Positions 1 to 6,361 of a stretch of DNA of 8,493 bases are shown piece by piece. Made by a program: the position numbers and the translations under genes. Source of the stretch: an uncultured Erythrobacter sp. GTDB taxonomy: Bacteria > Pseudomonadota > Alphaproteobacteria > Sphingomonadales > Sphingomonadaceae. The notes beneath the pieces were generated by a model. It made no database searches. It worked only from the letters and a program-made list of their open reading frames with translations, and was not told the DNA's origin. The stretch covers positions 1-8,493 of the forward strand of contig CAMYIQ010000068.1 in the NCBI GenBank assembly GCA_947258465.1, written 5' to 3'. How positions within the stretch are numbered: position 1 is the first letter of the stretch; every line of letters starts with the position of its first letter.

Positions 1-310
1 CTTCCTCACGAAAGGCGCTCTCGTGATCGTGCACATAATGCGCGATACCGAGCCGTTCGGCCACCGCACGCGCGTCGCGTATGTCGTCGCCGGCGCAACA
101 AGCGCCTTTGCGCCCCGTGGCTGCACCGTAATCGTAAAGCTGCAGCGTAATACCGATCACCTCGGCACCCGTACGCGCGGCGAGCGCGGCGACGACCGAG
201 CTGTCGACCCCGCCGGACATGGCGACGACGATACGGCATTCGGCTGCCGGTCTCGGCAGGTCGAACAACGCGGCGGCCTGATCCGGCGAAAGGCTTGTGG
301 TTGTGGGCAT
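1..310 (-). CDS. mnmA: tRNA 2-thiouridylase MnmA, N-terminal part (runs off left edge)
   Basis: MnmA is the cytoplasmic, ATP-dependent enzyme that puts sulfur on the wobble uridine 34 of tRNA-Lys, tRNA-Glu and tRNA-Gln, using sulfur relayed from a cysteine desulfurase. The minus strand reads open from an ATG at 308-310 to the left edge, giving 103 codons of a protein that is usually about 360-400 residues. The PP-loop ATP-pyrophosphatase motif SGGVDSS lies at residues 32-38, preceded by the hydrophobic strand RIVVAM. It is followed by TLQLYDYG, then GRKGACCAGDDIRDARAVAE, the form of this segment typical of alphaproteobacterial MnmA. An in-frame GTG 15 bases upstream is possible, but the ATG is preferred because about 25 residues before the PP-loop is normal. 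The catalytic cysteines lie beyond the window. It is divergent to the sciP region and no good Shine-Dalgarno is visible. Confidence 0.93.
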   Translation of the reverse strand, partial: MPTTTSLSPDQAAALFDLPRPAAECRIVVAMSGGVDSSVVAALAARTGAEVIGITLQLYDYGAATGRKGACCAGDDIRDARAVAERLGIAHYVHDHESAFREE

Positions 311-414
311 GCGGCACGCATACACCGATCGGCATCGAACCGCCAGTAGGGCACCGTATGCTCCCTGAACGACCTTTCACGGATCCTTTACCATGCAGCC
401 TTAATCCAGCCGAC

Positions 415-708
415 ATGTTCGAGGGCCGTATCAAGGGTAAATCCTGCGAGGATCCGCGCGAAAGCTCGGTTTTGCACCGAATGCGCTGGACCGATCTGGT
501 GGCCAGGCTGGCCGCGACTCGGGACCTGCGAGACGAACTCGACAAGGTCGATGCGGGGTTCAACGCATTCGGGGAGGCACGGCGCGAGAGCCACGAAGAA
601 GGTAAATCGGCCGTTAACCACGATATTTTAAGCGATGGCAAAGCTGTCGGTCTAGGTCTTGGAAATGCCGCGAACGATGCGGTCCAAGGCGACAGAGAGA
701 GAGAATGA
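415..708 (+). CDS. Probable small protein of unknown function, overlapping the sciP start
   Basis: This 97-codon frame ends in a TGA that shares ATGA (705-708) with the sciP start, an arrangement typical of translationally coupled genes. GC at third codon positions is about 75% over 481-612 and remains high back to the ATG at 415, but drops upstream, which favours that start; an ATG at 481 is an alternative. There is no convincing Shine-Dalgarno at either. The predicted product is soluble, charged and without signal peptide or membrane segment. It contains DLVARLAATRDLRDEL, probably helical, and a polar tail with AVNHDILSDGKA and ending GDRERE. This layout resembles, from memory only, small uncharacterised sphingomonad proteins. 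The opposite strand has a similarly GC-biased frame (388-621), so base composition alone does not settle the matter. No function can be proposed. Confidence 0.45.
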   Translation: MFEGRIKGKSCEDPRESSVLHRMRWTDLVARLAATRDLRDELDKVDAGFNAFGEARRESHEEGKSAVNHDILSDGKAVGLGLGNAANDAVQGDRERE

Positions 709-1004
709 TCGAAAACCAGGACATCCGCCCTGCACAGGTTATCGGCCCCCTCGGGGAGCCGTTGACCCTTGACGACCTGCCTTCGCCCGATACGAAGCGC
801 TGGGTTGTTCGACGCAAGGCCGAAGTCGTGGCTGCGGTCAATGGCGGTCTGCTGACGATTGACGAAGTGCTGGAGCGCTATTCGCTGAGCCTGGAAGAAT
901 TCGCATCCTGGCAGCGCGCTGTCGATCGGTCAGGCATGCAGGGCCTGCGGGTCACGCGTATCCAGCACTATCGCGACCTCTACGAACGCCAGCTCAAATA
1001 CTGA
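705..1004 (+). CDS. sciP: SciP-type CtrA inhibitor (DUF1153 family)
   Basis: The 99-residue product matches the DUF1153/SciP family over nearly its whole length. In Caulobacter, SciP is a small DNA-binding protein that binds the master cell-cycle regulator CtrA and blocks its activation of promoters in swarmer cells. Family hallmarks are VIGPLGEPLTLDDLP (residues 12-26), the basic KRWVVRRKAEVV (31-42), a helix-turn-helix region AAVNGGLLTIDEVLERYSLS (43-62), the EEFASWQ helix (64-70) and GLRVTRIQHYR (80-90). Length is normal and the gene looks intact. A purine-rich GAGAGAGA stretch directly before the ATG can serve as ribosome binding site. The start overlaps the stop of the small upstream ORF by four bases. 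Family assignment is firm; the regulatory role in this organism is inferred from Caulobacter. Confidence 0.93.
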   Translation: MIENQDIRPAQVIGPLGEPLTLDDLPSPDTKRWVVRRKAEVVAAVNGGLLTIDEVLERYSLSLEEFASWQRAVDRSGMQGLRVTRIQHYRDLYERQLKY

Positions 1005-1076
1005 AGCCGCCCCGCGCGGATGCGGGAACCAACGCCCCCTTCCATACGCTCTTCCAGCATCGCCGGACCGAACCGG

Positions 1077-1102
1077 GGAACCGCTCGTCCCGCCCGTCCG
1101 TT
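1077..1102 (+). promoter_or_regulatory. EcfG-type general stress response promoter
   Basis: The sequence GGAAC at 1077-1081, a 17-base spacer, then CGTT at 1099-1102 is an exact match to the consensus for promoters read by EcfG-family sigma factors, which run the alphaproteobacterial general stress response. A transcript starting about 7-9 bases after the CGTT would have a leader of about 30 bases ending at the strong ribosome binding site of the downstream gene. That gene encodes a GlsB/YeaQ-type protein, a family linked to stress responses, so site and gene agree. Use in this organism is inferred. Confidence 0.7.
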
Positions 1103-1128
1103 GGAGGGGCGTATAGAGACGGGTTTAG

Positions 1129-1134
1129 AGGAGG
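1129..1134 (+). promoter_or_regulatory. Strong Shine-Dalgarno (AGGAGG)
   Basis: A perfect AGGAGG stands 7 bases before the ATG at 1142, the best ribosome binding site in the window. It fixes the start of the small membrane protein and suggests high translation once the gene is induced. Confidence 0.9.
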
Positions 1135-1141
1135 AATTGTA

Positions 1142-1405
1142 ATGGCTTGGATTATCGCGATTATCGTTGGTGGTATTATTGGTTGGCTTGCAAGCCTGGT
1201 AATGAACCGCGACGCCTCGATGGGCATTTTCTGGAACATCGTCGTTGGCATTGTCGGTTCTTTTATCGGCAAGTGGATCGGATCGCTCATCGGTATCGGC
1301 GCAACACTTACCGAATTCAGCGTTCCGGGGCTGCTGATGTCTTTGCTGGGCGCCATCGTCCTGCTGGGTATCGCCAATATGGTTCAGCGCGGACGCGTTC
1401 GTTAA
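1142..1405 (+). CDS. GlsB/YeaQ/YmgE family stress-response membrane protein
   Basis: An 87-residue, very hydrophobic, glycine-rich inner-membrane protein. It has three predicted membrane segments: about residues 2-21 (AWIIAIIVGGIIGWLASLVM), about 28-50 and about 60-81, with a basic tail QRGRVR. The opening WIIxxIVGGIIGWLA followed by NIVVGIVGSFIGKWIGSLIG is the signature of the family once called transglycosylase-associated protein. Length is typical. Members are often induced by acid, osmotic or stationary-phase stress, but their biochemical role is unknown; the transglycosylase label is historical and should not be read as an enzyme activity. The gene has its own EcfG-type promoter and its own terminator, so it is probably a monocistronic stress-response gene independent of sciP and of the efflux operon. 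Confidence 0.92.
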   Translation: MAWIIAIIVGGIIGWLASLVMNRDASMGIFWNIVVGIVGSFIGKWIGSLIGIGATLTEFSVPGLLMSLLGAIVLLGIANMVQRGRVR

Positions 1406-1431
1406 ACGTCTTCGTTTTACCGACTTGAAAG

Positions 1432-1469
1432 ACGGGGCGGGCATTGCAAGGTGCCGCGCCCCGTTTTTT
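1432..1469 (+). terminator. Intrinsic (Rho-independent) terminator
   Basis: The perfect 8-bp stem ACGGGGCG (1432-1439) / CGCCCCGT (1457-1464) extends inward with GGC/GCC and is followed by a run of six T (1464-1469). It lies 26 bases after the stop of the small membrane protein. It should end that transcript and insulate the efflux operon downstream. Confidence 0.87.
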
Positions 1470-1502
1470 CGTCTTTCGTCCATGCAGGTATGGCTCCGCG
1501 CC

Positions 1503-1532
1503 TGTGATCACAAAGCGACATTCGTCCTGTCG
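1503..1532 (+). promoter_or_regulatory. Two inverted repeats upstream of efflux operon, possible operators
   Basis: A perfect 10-bp palindrome, TGTGATCACA (1503-1512), is followed by the inverted repeat CGACA (1516-1520) / TGTCG (1528-1532) with a 7-base gap. Both lie 60-90 bases before the candidate promoter at 1591-1620, a position suited to an activator or upstream repressor. No regulator gene is next to the operon, so any factor would be encoded elsewhere. Short palindromes arise by chance, so this is only a candidate. Confidence 0.25.
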
Positions 1533-1590
1533 TACATGCCCCCGGTCGAACCCTCGATTGCCCTGCTATCACGCGCGGTATATCGCCCGT

Positions 1591-1620
1591 TTGCGAAATT
1601 CTTGCGCTGAGTGATATAGT
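1591..1620 (+). promoter_or_regulatory. Candidate sigma-70-like promoter of the RND efflux operon
   Basis: TTGCGA (1591-1596) resembles a -35 box (4 of 6) and TATAGT (1615-1620) a -10 box (5 of 6), 18 bases apart. The region is AT-richer than its surroundings. A start near 1627 would leave a leader of about 40 bases before the adaptor gene ATG at 1668. This is the best promoter-like pair in the 1470-1667 spacer, where no gene is apparent. Confidence 0.45.
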
Positions 1621-1667
1621 GATGTAACACACTTCTCGTTCGCAGCGCTTCTGGGGCAAGGTACGAT

Positions 1668-2870
1668 ATGAATTACGAATCCGGAGTGATAGCCGAAAAG
1701 GGCGAGCCCATTACGGTGGGGATCGAACCGGATGCCGACAAGATCGGGGAAAAGCGGCGTTCCGATCGGCGTAAGATCGTCATCATCGGTTTGCTCCTCG
1801 TCTTGGGGCTGGCCATCGCGGCCTATTTCGTCATGCGCGGCGGCGGAACGGCGACCCCGGCGGGTGACAAGAATGCCCAGGCGCCAACCGTCACGGTCGT
1901 CAAGCCGGGCAAGACCACCGTCGAAGGCCAGATAACCGCCACCGGGACCTTGGCTGCGCGCCGCGAAATGCCGGTCGGCGTCGTCGGCGAGGGCGGCCGG
2001 GTCGTGTCGGTTCCCGTCGATGCGGGGGACTGGGTGCGTCAGGGCCAGGTTCTGGCCAGCATCGACCGCTCGGTTCAGTCGCAGCAAGTGCAAAGCGCCG
2101 CTGCGCAAGTCCAGGTCGCTCAGGCCGATGCCAATCTTGCCCAGGCCAATCTGGACCGCGCCCTTCAGCTCGTCGAGCGCGGCTTCGTATCCACGGCGGA
2201 TGTCGATCGGCTTACCGCGACGCGCGACGCTGCCGCGGCGCGCGTTCGCGTGGCCCAGGCGCAATTGCGCGAACTGCGTGCCCGTACCGCGCGGCTTAAC
2301 GTTCTCGCTCCGGCTTCGGGCTATGTCCTCGAACGCAACGTGGAAACGGGGCAAACCGTGGGCGCCGGCTCGCCCGCGCTGTTCCGGATCGCGCGCGGCG
2401 GCGAGATGGAAATGCTTGCCCGCCTCAACGAAGATTCGCTGGCCGCGATTTCGGTGGGCACCAGCGCGCAAATCCGGCCCATCGGTACCGACAAGCTTTT
2501 CACGGGTCAGGTCTGGCAGATATCTCCGACCATCGACCAGCAGGATCGCCAGGGTACGGCGCGGATCGCGCTCGCTTATGCGCCCGGCCTGCGTCCCGGG
2601 GGGTTCGCCACCGCGACGATCGCCAGCGGCACCGTCGTCGCCCCGATATTGCCCGAAAGCGCGGTTCTTTCCGACCGCGAGGGCGATTACGTTCTCATCG
2701 TCAATGGCGAAGACAAGGCCGAGCGTCGCCCGGTGACGACCGGGACCGTCACGGCGAAGGGCATCGTCATCGCCGACGGGCTCAGCGGTTCCGAACGCGT
2801 GGTGCTTCGCGCCGGCGGTTTCCTTACCGAAGGCGAGACGGTCAGAACTCAACTGGCCAAACTTGACTGA
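1668..2870 (+). CDS. RND efflux periplasmic adaptor (membrane fusion protein, HlyD/AcrA type)
   Basis: This 400-residue protein should join the inner-membrane pump encoded next door to an outer-membrane channel. Domains in order: a charged cytoplasmic tail of about 35 residues; one membrane anchor, residues 37-56 (IVIIGLLLVLGLAIAAYFVM); the first lipoyl half with GDWVRQGQVLASID; a coiled-coil hairpin of about residues 135-210, rich in Ala and Gln; the second lipoyl half with LAPASGYV near 213-219; a beta-barrel with VGTSAQIRPIG; and a membrane-proximal domain ending in GFLTEGETVRTQL. There is no lipobox cysteine, so it is anchored by a transmembrane helix and not as a lipoprotein. The ATG at 1668 follows a modest AAGG ribosome binding site (1658-1661). 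It is the first gene of the operon, 14 bases before the pump gene. No substrate can be read from the sequence. Confidence 0.95.
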   Translation: MNYESGVIAEKGEPITVGIEPDADKIGEKRRSDRRKIVIIGLLLVLGLAIAAYFVMRGGGTATPAGDKNAQAPTVTVVKPGKTTVEGQITATGTLAARREMPVGVVGEGGRVVSVPVDAGDWVRQGQVLASIDRSVQSQQVQSAAAQVQVAQADANLAQANLDRALQLVERGFVSTADVDRLTATRDAAAARVRVAQAQLRELRARTARLNVLAPASGYVLERNVETGQTVGAGSPALFRIARGGEMEMLARLNEDSLAAISVGTSAQIRPIGTDKLFTGQVWQISPTIDQQDRQGTARIALAYAPGLRPGGFATATIASGTVVAPILPESAVLSDREGDYVLIVNGEDKAERRPVTTGTVTAKGIVIADGLSGSERVVLRAGGFLTEGETVRTQLAKLD

Positions 2871-2884
2871 GGCGGGGTAACTCG

Positions 2885-5800
2885 ATGAATTTCCGTAATA
2901 TTTCCGCTTGGTCCATTCGCAACCCGGTTATTCCGCTGGTAGCCTTTACCGCGCTTCTGCTCGCAGGGCTGATCAGCTTCGCCCGGATGGACGTGGTCAA
3001 TAATCCGGATATCGAATTCCCCGCCGTGAATGTCTCGGTCTCGCAACCCGGCGCCGCGCCGACCGAGATCGAAAACCAGATTACCCAGCGCGTCGAAAGC
3101 GCAGTGCGCTCGATCAACGGCGTCAAGTCGATCAACTCGACCGCGCGCGAAGGGAATTCGAGCACTTTCATCGAGTTCGAGATCGGGACCGATCCCAACG
3201 ATGCGGTCGCTGAAGTCAAGAATGCGGTCGATACCATCCGCGGGTCACTGCCCGACGGGATCCTCGAGCCGCGCGTGACCAAAGAGGAAATCTCCGGCGG
3301 CTTCCTCGCGATTTATGCGGTCGAGGCCGACGACATGACGCTCGAGGGGCTCAGTTGGTTCATCGACGACACCGTGGCCAAGCAATTGCTTGGTATCGAG
3401 GGCATGGCCGAGGTGAATCGCTTCGGTGGGGTCGACCGCGAAATCGAGGTTATCCTGGACCTGCCGCGCATGCAGGCTCTCGGCGTCACTGCCAGCCAGA
3501 TAAACGGGGTTCTGCGCCAGAGTAACATCGATGCGGCCGGCGGCATGGCCGAGGTCGGCGGTACGCGCCAGTCAGTCCGCGTGCTCGGCAACAGCGAAGA
3601 TGCCTATGCCCTGAGCCAGCGCCAGATCCAGCTTGGTGGCGGGCGCACGATCAAGCTCGCCGATGTCGCCACGGTGCGCGATGGCTTTTCCGAACGCACC
3701 TCGATCAGCAAGGTGCGCGACAAGGAAGTCGTCAATTTCGCCATGAGCCGGGCCAAAGGCGCATCGGACGTGACCGTCTATGAAGAAGCGCTGCAGAAGA
3801 TCGAGCAGATCGAGGCTGAAAATCCGGGCGTGAAATTCATTCCGCTGTTCAACACGGTCAAATACACCAAGGATCAGTACGAAAGCGCCATGGCCGCCAT
3901 GATCGAGGGTGCGATCCTCGCCGTGGTCGTGGTGTTCTTCTTCCTGCGTGATTGGCGCGCTACCGCCATCTCATCCGTCGCCATCCCGCTTTCCGCGATT
4001 CCGACCTTCTGGTTCATGGATCTGCTCGGCTTCAACCTCAACCAGCTTTCGCTGCTGGCGCTGGCGCTGGTCGCAGGCGTTCTGGTCGATGATGCCATCG
4101 TCGAGATCGAGAACATCGTCAGACACATGCGGATGGGCAAGACCGCCTATCAAGCGTCGATCGACGCGGCCGACGAAATCGGCCTGCCGGTGGTGGCCAC
4201 CAGTTTCTGTATTGTCGCGGTGTTCTTCCCCGTGGGTGCCATGCCCGGCATTTCGGGGCAGTTTTTCAAGAATTTCGGCTTCACCGTCGTCGTCGCGGTG
4301 CTGATGTCGCTGGCCGTGGCGCGCATGATCACGCCGATGCTGGCGGCGTATTTCCTCAAGGCCAAGGGGGAAGCTGCGCATGGCGAAGGCCCGATGATGG
4401 ACCGGTATATGAACGTCCTGCGCTGGTCGCTCGATCGCGGCAAGATGTTCGCCGCGCGCGAGGGGTTAGAAGGCCCGCGCCACCGCTGGCTTTACGTCCT
4501 GTCGCTTCTGTTCGTCGTGCTCGGCGCGTTGGGCATTTCGGCCGCGGCCACCTTTACCGCCTCGGACATGATTCAGCAGCTCGGCCTGCCCGACTTGATT
4601 ACCGGCGGAGATCCCAATGCCGGCGCTTTCCTGAATTTCCTCGCGACACTGGTCGGGCTCGTGCAGCTCGCCCTGGCCCTGGCGATCGGCTTCATCGCCG
4701 CATTGATCTTTTTCCGGGTCATCGGCTTCATCGTGCGGCGCTTCGGCGATCACATGGCGCAGGCCTGGCAATATCTCTATGCCCGCTTTCTCGACCATCG
4801 CGTCTGGATGCTGGGGGTGGGGTATTTCTCGCTGCTTCTGACCATCCTGCTGTTCGGCATTGTCCCGGCGCAGTTCCAGCCGGTCATCGACGATGAAAAC
4901 AGCCGCATCGAAATCGAGATGGTGCCCGGCACCACACTCGAGACGACCGAACGGGTCGTCGATCAGGTGGCCGACATCCTGTACGAGCAGCAAGAGGTAG
5001 AGCTGGCACTCGAACGGGTCCGCGAAGGTCGCGCGACGATCTACATCACGCTTTCCCCCGATCGCGAGCGTACCTCGATCGAATTCGAACGCAGCCTTGC
5101 ACCGACGCTTGCCCGGATTGCGGATGCACGCGTGCGCTTCGCTTCGCAATCTGGCGGCTTCGGGTCGGGTCGGGATATGACCGTGATGTTGGCGGGTTCC
5201 GATCCCGAGATGCTCAATCAAACCGCAGCGACGCTGGTCGAGCAGATGAAGGGTATCGACATGCTGGTCGCGCCGCGGATCAGTGCCGACATCAATCGTC
5301 CCGAGCTGATTATCGAGCCGCGCGACGACCTCGCCGCTGAACTCGGCGTGACGACCACCGCCCTGAGTCAGACGATCCGTATCGCGACCATGGGCGAGAT
5401 CGAACAGAACGCGGCGAAATTTTCGCTCTCCGACCGCCAGATTCCGATCCGGGTCAAACTGCCCGAGCAATCGCGCGAAGACCTCGAGACGATCAAGAAC
5501 CTGCCGGTCCAGACTGCCAATGGCGGATCGGTGCCGCTGTCGCGCGTGGCCGATGTATCCTTCGGTTCGGGCCCCACGACCATTCAGCGCTACAACCAGA
5601 ACCGCCGCGTGCTCGTCGGCGCGGACCTCGCCCAGGGTGTGGTCAAAGGGGAGGCGCAGGCCGAAATCGATGCTTTGCCGATCCTGCAGGATCTTCCCCA
5701 GGGCGTCATCCGCGACGTAGTCGGCGAAGACGAGTGGCAACAGGAACTGATTACCAGCCTGCTGATCGCGATCGTATCCGGCGTGCTGCTGGTCTTCGCC

Positions 5801-6361
5801 GTGCTCGTCCTGCTCTACAAGCGCCTGATGAGCCCGCTGGTGAACATGACCAGCCTCGCACTCGCACCGCTGGGTGGCATCCTGCTCGTCTGGCTGTTCG
5901 GTCAACCGCAATCGATGCCGGTCTATATCGGTATCCTGCTGCTGCTGGGCATCGTCTCCAAGAACTCGATCCTGTTGATCGACTTCGCGATCGAGGAAAT
6001 GGACAAGGGCACTCGCAAGCTCCACGCGATCATCGATGCCGGCCATAAGCGTGCGCAGCCGATCGTGATGACCACGGTCGCGATGACCGCCGGCATGGTG
6101 CCGACTGCTCTGTCGGGCTTGATGGGTTCGGGCGACGGTGCCTGGCGCGCGCCGATGGGTACGGTGGTGATCGGCGGCCTGATTCTCTCGACGCTGCTGA
6201 CCCTGTTGATCGTTCCTGCGGGCTTCAGCCTGGCCGATGGCTTCGAGAAGCGTGCGGGGCCGTGGCTGCGCAACCGTCTGCTGACCTATAAGGACGGTGA
6301 CGATACGCGCGGTATTCTCGGTGACGGCTCGCCTGCACCCGGAGCAGAACCGGCCGAGTGA
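2885..6361 (+). CDS. RND efflux pump permease (AcrB-like), with enlarged central region
   Basis: This 1158-residue inner-membrane antiporter exports substrates in exchange for protons. The first helix (about residues 14-35) leads into a porter domain with PDIEFPAVNVSVSQPGAAP. The fourth helix carries GVLVDDAIVEIEN with the proton-relay pair D402/D403, and the tenth carries the relay lysine K1026 in GIVSKNSILLIDF. The usual internal duplication is present: a second porter domain follows FQPVIDDENSRIEIEMVPG, and the last helices contain AQPIVMTTVAMTAGMVPTAL. AcrB-like rather than metal-exporting CzcA-like is inferred from overall appearance. The oddity is residues about 530-640, between helices 6 and 7, which contain two additional hydrophobic stretches (about 536-556 and 582-617) and bring the protein about 100 residues above the usual size. 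The start is 14 bases after the adaptor stop, preceded by a G-rich GGCGGGG. No outer-membrane channel gene is nearby. Confidence 0.96.
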   Translation: MNFRNISAWSIRNPVIPLVAFTALLLAGLISFARMDVVNNPDIEFPAVNVSVSQPGAAPTEIENQITQRVESAVRSINGVKSINSTAREGNSSTFIEFEIGTDPNDAVAEVKNAVDTIRGSLPDGILEPRVTKEEISGGFLAIYAVEADDMTLEGLSWFIDDTVAKQLLGIEGMAEVNRFGGVDREIEVILDLPRMQALGVTASQINGVLRQSNIDAAGGMAEVGGTRQSVRVLGNSEDAYALSQRQIQLGGGRTIKLADVATVRDGFSERTSISKVRDKEVVNFAMSRAKGASDVTVYEEALQKIEQIEAENPGVKFIPLFNTVKYTKDQYESAMAAMIEGAILAVVVVFFFLRDWRATAISSVAIPLSAIPTFWFMDLLGFNLNQLSLLALALVAGVLVDDAIVEIENIVRHMRMGKTAYQASIDAADEIGLPVVATSFCIVAVFFPVGAMPGISGQFFKNFGFTVVVAVLMSLAVARMITPMLAAYFLKAKGEAAHGEGPMMDRYMNVLRWSLDRGKMFAAREGLEGPRHRWLYVLSLLFVVLGALGISAAATFTASDMIQQLGLPDLITGGDPNAGAFLNFLATLVGLVQLALALAIGFIAALIFFRVIGFIVRRFGDHMAQAWQYLYARFLDHRVWMLGVGYFSLLLTILLFGIVPAQFQPVIDDENSRIEIEMVPGTTLETTERVVDQVADILYEQQEVELALERVREGRATIYITLSPDRERTSIEFERSLAPTLARIADARVRFASQSGGFGSGRDMTVMLAGSDPEMLNQTAATLVEQMKGIDMLVAPRISADINRPELIIEPRDDLAAELGVTTTALSQTIRIATMGEIEQNAAKFSLSDRQIPIRVKLPEQSREDLETIKNLPVQTANGGSVPLSRVADVSFGSGPTTIQRYNQNRRVLVGADLAQGVVKGEAQAEIDALPILQDLPQGVIRDVVGEDEWQQELITSLLIAIVSGVLLVFAVLVLLYKRLMSPLVNMTSLALAPLGGILLVWLFGQPQSMPVYIGILLLLGIVSKNSILLIDFAIEEMDKGTRKLHAIIDAGHKRAQPIVMTTVAMTAGMVPTALSGLMGSGDGAWRAPMGTVVIGGLILSTLLTLLIVPAGFSLADGFEKRAGPWLRNRLLTYKDGDDTRGILGDGSPAPGAEPAE

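Noticed and set aside
388..621. 77-codon minus-strand frame with GTG start, upstream of mnmA
   Set aside because: Its base composition is about as coding-like as the plus-strand frame, but it has no Shine-Dalgarno and no recognisable motif. The plus-strand frame has the ATGA overlap with sciP. Not fully excluded.
6..641. 211-codon minus-strand frame across the mnmA start and the spacer
   Set aside because: It is out of frame with mnmA, whose PP-loop motif fixes the reading frame, and is Ser/Arg-rich in the manner of a shadow frame.
1011..1026. Small hairpin CCCGC/GCGGG after sciP as a terminator
   Set aside because: The stem is only 5 bp and no T-run follows, so it is not a convincing intrinsic terminator.
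1025..1050. Second GGAAC-N17 element (GGAAC at 1025-1029, CGCT at 1047-1050)
   Set aside because: The -10 part matches only 3 of 4 bases and it lies farther upstream. The element at 1077-1102 is exact and better placed.
1569..2852. 427-codon open frame on the minus strand opposite the adaptor gene
   Set aside because: It is antisense to a gene with clear domain motifs. The product is rich in Arg, Gly, Asp and His with no recognisable fold, as expected from the reverse strand of GC-rich coding DNA.
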